Below, piece after piece: positions 61,813 through 64,000 of a stretch of 64,000 nucleotides of DNA. The stretch comes from Verrucosispora sp. NA02020 (lineage in GTDB: Bacteria > Actinomycetota > Actinomycetes > Mycobacteriales > Micromonosporaceae): contig NZ_CP054923.1 of NCBI RefSeq assembly GCF_013364215.1, positions 2,108,001 through 2,172,000 of the forward strand, in the 5' to 3' direction. Position 1 is the stretch's first letter. Every line of letters begins with the position of its first letter. Position numbers and translations under genes: made by a program. Under the pieces are notes generated by a model. That model was not told the origin of the DNA and searched no databases. It saw only the letters and a list, made by a program, of their open reading frames with translations.

Positions 61813-62799
61813 GTGGAAGCTGGACGAGACGGACAGGCCCTGCGCAGTGCGGTCGTGGTCAACCCGGTCAAGGTGGAGGATCTCGACACGTTCCGCCGCA
61901 CGGTCGTCGACGCGCTCGCCGCCGCCGGCTGGCCCGAGCCGCTGTGGCTGGAGACCACCGTCGACGACCCCGGGCGCGGCCAGACCGAGCAGGCCCTGGC
62001 CGAGGGCGTCGACGTGGTCTTCGCCTGCGGCGGCGACGGCACCGTGATGGCCTGCGTCAGCGCGCTGGTCGGCACCGAGGTGGCCCTCGCCGTCCTTCCC
62101 CAGGGCACCGGGAACCTGCTCGCCGCCAACCTGGGACTCTCCACCGACCTGGCCGCCGGGATCGAGGTGGCCGTCGAGCGCGGACGGCGTCTGCTCGACG
62201 TCGGCGAGGTCGACGGGCAGCACTTCGCGGTGATGGCCGGCATGGGCTTCGACGCCCAGATGCTCGCCGCCACCAACGAGACGACGAAACGGCGGATCGG
62301 CTGGCCGGCGTACGTCGTGGGCGCCGCCCGGCACCTGCGCGACCGCCCGATGCGGGTGTCGATCTCGCTGGACGACCAGCCGCCGCTGCGCCGCCGCGCC
62401 CGCTCGGTGCTGGTCGCCAACGTCGGTCGGCTCCAGGGCGGCGTACGCCTGCTCACCGAGGCCGAACCCGACGACGGCTACCTCGACGTCGCCGTGCTCA
62501 CCCCGCACCGGTTGCGACACTGGATCAGGCTCGGCTGGGCGGTGGTACGCCGCCGCGACCGGGTGCCCCGGATGGAGGTCTTCCGGGCCCGCCGGGTGAC
62601 CATCACCAGCAACCGCCCCCAGCCGCGCGAACTGGACGGCGACCTGATCGAGCCCGGCCACGAGCTGAGCGTGCAGATCCGTCGACGGGCCCTGTGGCTG
62701 TGCGTACCGCAGCCGGAGAGCACACCCGACCTGGCCGAGGACGCGTCCGGCGCCGCCGAGCGGGGTGAGCGGCTCATCGAGGAGGGCCGGGGTGAGTAG
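61813..62799 (+). CDS. Diacylglycerol kinase family lipid kinase
   Basis: A 328-residue DAGK-catalytic-domain protein. It carries VFACGGDGTVMACVSAL (GGDGT), LPQGTGNLLAANLGL and GMGFDAQML; RSVLVANVGRLQGG gives the closing lobe. These proteins phosphorylate diacylglycerol or related lipids at the membrane. I chose the GTG at 61813; a GTG at 61753 is also open and would add 20 residues of low similarity. It overlaps the following YihY gene by eight bases (62792-62799), so the two are coupled. Confidence 0.85.
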   Translation: MEAGRDGQALRSAVVVNPVKVEDLDTFRRTVVDALAAAGWPEPLWLETTVDDPGRGQTEQALAEGVDVVFACGGDGTVMACVSALVGTEVALAVLPQGTGNLLAANLGLSTDLAAGIEVAVERGRRLLDVGEVDGQHFAVMAGMGFDAQMLAATNETTKRRIGWPAYVVGAARHLRDRPMRVSISLDDQPPLRRRARSVLVANVGRLQGGVRLLTEAEPDDGYLDVAVLTPHRLRHWIRLGWAVVRRRDRVPRMEVFRARRVTITSNRPQPRELDGDLIEPGHELSVQIRRRALWLCVPQPESTPDLAEDASGAAERGERLIEEGRGE

Positions 62800-63802
62800 C
62801 ACCAAGATGGTGCCGGAGACCCGGCTGATGGCCGACGAGCAGCTCTGCGCCGACCACGCCTGGCAGACGCTGCGCCGCGAGGGCGGCTGGCACCTGCTGC
62901 ACGACGCCTTCGTCCGGTTCCGCTACGGCGACGGGTTCAGCCACGCCCGCGCCTTCGCCTTCCAGCTCTGCCTGGCCGTGGTGCCGTTCCTGATCGCGCT
63001 GACCGGGCTCATCTCGGAGCTGGGGGCGGCCGAGGGCGGCGAGGTGGTGGCCGACACCGTCCTCGCGCTCACCCCCGGCGCCAGCGAGGCGGTCGTCGCC
63101 GATCTGCTCGGCGAGGGCGCGGGCGGCGAACGCGTCGAGGACATCGGCGAGGTGGCGCTGGCCCTCGGCCTCGGCACCGGGCTGGTCGCGCTGACCAGCA
63201 CGATGGCGCAGATCGAGCGGGGCGCCAACCGGATCTACGGCGTCGAGCGAGACCGCCCCGCCCTGCGGAAGTACCTGCGCGCCGCGGTGCTCGCCGTCGT
63301 CGCCGGCATACCGGCGCTGACCGGGTTCCTCATCCTCGTCGGCGGCGGCCCGATGGGCGACTCGGTGGAACGCCGCTACGCCTGGGGCGAGTGGGCCGCC
63401 ATCCTCTGGGACGTGGTGCGCTGGCCGCTCAGCCTCGCGCTGACCGTGCTGGCCGTCGCGGTGCTGTTCCGGTACGCCCCACGTCGCCGTCAACCCGGCC
63501 TGTCCTGGCTGCTCTTCGGCGCCGGCATCGCCACCGCGCTCTGGTGGCTGGCCAGCCTGCTGCTCGCCGGCTACGTGCGGTTCAGTGAGGACTTCGGCCA
63601 GACGTACGGCGCGCTGACCGGCATGATGGCGTTGTTGCTCTGGGCCAACCTCACCGGCATGGCGCTCTTCGGCGGGCTGGCCTTCGCCGCCCAACTGGAG
63701 GCGGTCCGCATCGGTGTGTCCGAGCCCGCCAAGCCGGACCTGTGGAAGCCGAACGCCCCACGTGCGGGTCTGCACGACACCGGCGAGATGACCGCGCTCT
63801 AG
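62792..63802 (+). CDS. YihY/virulence factor BrkB family membrane protein
   Basis: A 336-residue inner membrane protein of the YihY/BrkB family with about six helices, beginning at about residues 46-75 and ending near 310. It has ALTSTMAQIERGANRIYGVERDRP, a conserved family segment, and GALTGMMALLLWANLTGMALFGGLAFAAQ near the C-terminus. Function is not known; it is often called ribonuclease BN in error. The GTG at 62792-62794 is preceded by GAGGAGG and overlaps the DAGK-like gene. The C-terminal tail is short and charged. Confidence 0.88.
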   Translation: MSSTKMVPETRLMADEQLCADHAWQTLRREGGWHLLHDAFVRFRYGDGFSHARAFAFQLCLAVVPFLIALTGLISELGAAEGGEVVADTVLALTPGASEAVVADLLGEGAGGERVEDIGEVALALGLGTGLVALTSTMAQIERGANRIYGVERDRPALRKYLRAAVLAVVAGIPALTGFLILVGGGPMGDSVERRYAWGEWAAILWDVVRWPLSLALTVLAVAVLFRYAPRRRQPGLSWLLFGAGIATALWWLASLLLAGYVRFSEDFGQTYGALTGMMALLLWANLTGMALFGGLAFAAQLEAVRIGVSEPAKPDLWKPNAPRAGLHDTGEMTAL

Positions 63803-63927
63803 ACGCCCGCCGTCCGGGCCGGAACGTCCTTCTCCACCCGGGCGGGTGTACGCACCCATCGACGCGGGTACAGCGCCACGCCAGAAGGCGTCGCCGTCGG
63901 TCGACGCCCCTGGCGAAGGAGGCTGCC

Positions 63928-64000
63928 GTGGGCGCGGTCCGGGACGTACTGCGACGACCACTCGGTCACTTCACCGAACGTACCCTCGCCGGGCTGCTGC
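63928..64000 (+). CDS. Partial gene at the window edge
   Basis: A GTG at 63928 after GAAGGAGG opens a frame of 24 codons (MGAVRDVLRRPLGHFTERTL...) that runs off the end of the window. The ribosome-binding site is strong and the sequence is amphipathic and basic. The product cannot be recognised. Confidence 0.5.
   Translation, partial: MGAVRDVLRRPLGHFTERTLAGLL

Overview
This is a GC-rich actinobacterial chromosome segment. Frequent GTG starts, overlapping ATGA/GTGA stop-start junctions, DosR/DosS, LAL and SARP regulators and a Streptomyces-type contractile injection system (CIS) cluster all point to Actinomycetes. I favour Micromonosporaceae, by inference from gene content and style, since no taxonomic marker gene is present.

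1-2.3 kb: a TIGR03086/DinB-like protein and a TetR regulator, then a tRNA-Gly/Cys/Val cluster closed by a strong hairpin.

2.3-32.9 kb: a CIS locus. A LAL-type LuxR activator and a SARP-like regulator come first. The structural genes follow on the minus strand. In transcription order they are a DUF4255 tail terminator, an AAA+ ATPase, a DUF4157 cargo protein, the sheath, tube, a small tail-assembly protein, DUF6760, a 1048-residue Pro/Ala/Thr-rich protein, a second tube-like protein, a LysM baseplate protein, a VgrG-like spike, a PAAR tip, gp25-like, gpJ-like and gpI-like baseplate proteins, and a zinc-ribbon/transmembrane/glycan-binding protein. Two likely cargo proteins converge on a shared terminator between the sheath and ATPase genes. 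One joins a DUF4157 domain to a Tiki/PMT-C2-like toxin domain; the other has an unknown C-terminus. A secreted beta-propeller protein, a LuxR regulator and an Ig-like membrane protein lie on the far side. A second tRNA-Gly/Val pair, identical to the first, brackets the locus about 31 kb away.

33.2-42.0 kb: two head-to-head units that look like conflict or defence genes. One is a Trypco1 protein plus a trypsin-like/NTPase/WD40 protein. The other is a winged-helix-like protein plus a fusion of an AAA ATPase with a HerA-type ATPase.

42-49.7 kb: carbohydrate genes. These are a polysaccharide deacetylase, a GH43 glycosidase, a sugar-binding lipoprotein without permeases, two tandem LacI regulators that share long identical DNA blocks, and an NAD-dependent epimerase.

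49.7-60.7 kb: a DosR-type dormancy/redox block. It holds two Acg-like nitroreductases, DosR and DosS (convergent), a P-type ATPase, two universal stress proteins and phosphoketolase. DosR-box-like palindromes occur in several promoters.

60.8-64 kb: a small HTH protein with a Clp-N-domain protein behind a double operator, a diacylglycerol-kinase-like protein, a YihY/BrkB membrane protein, and the first codons of a gene cut by the window edge.
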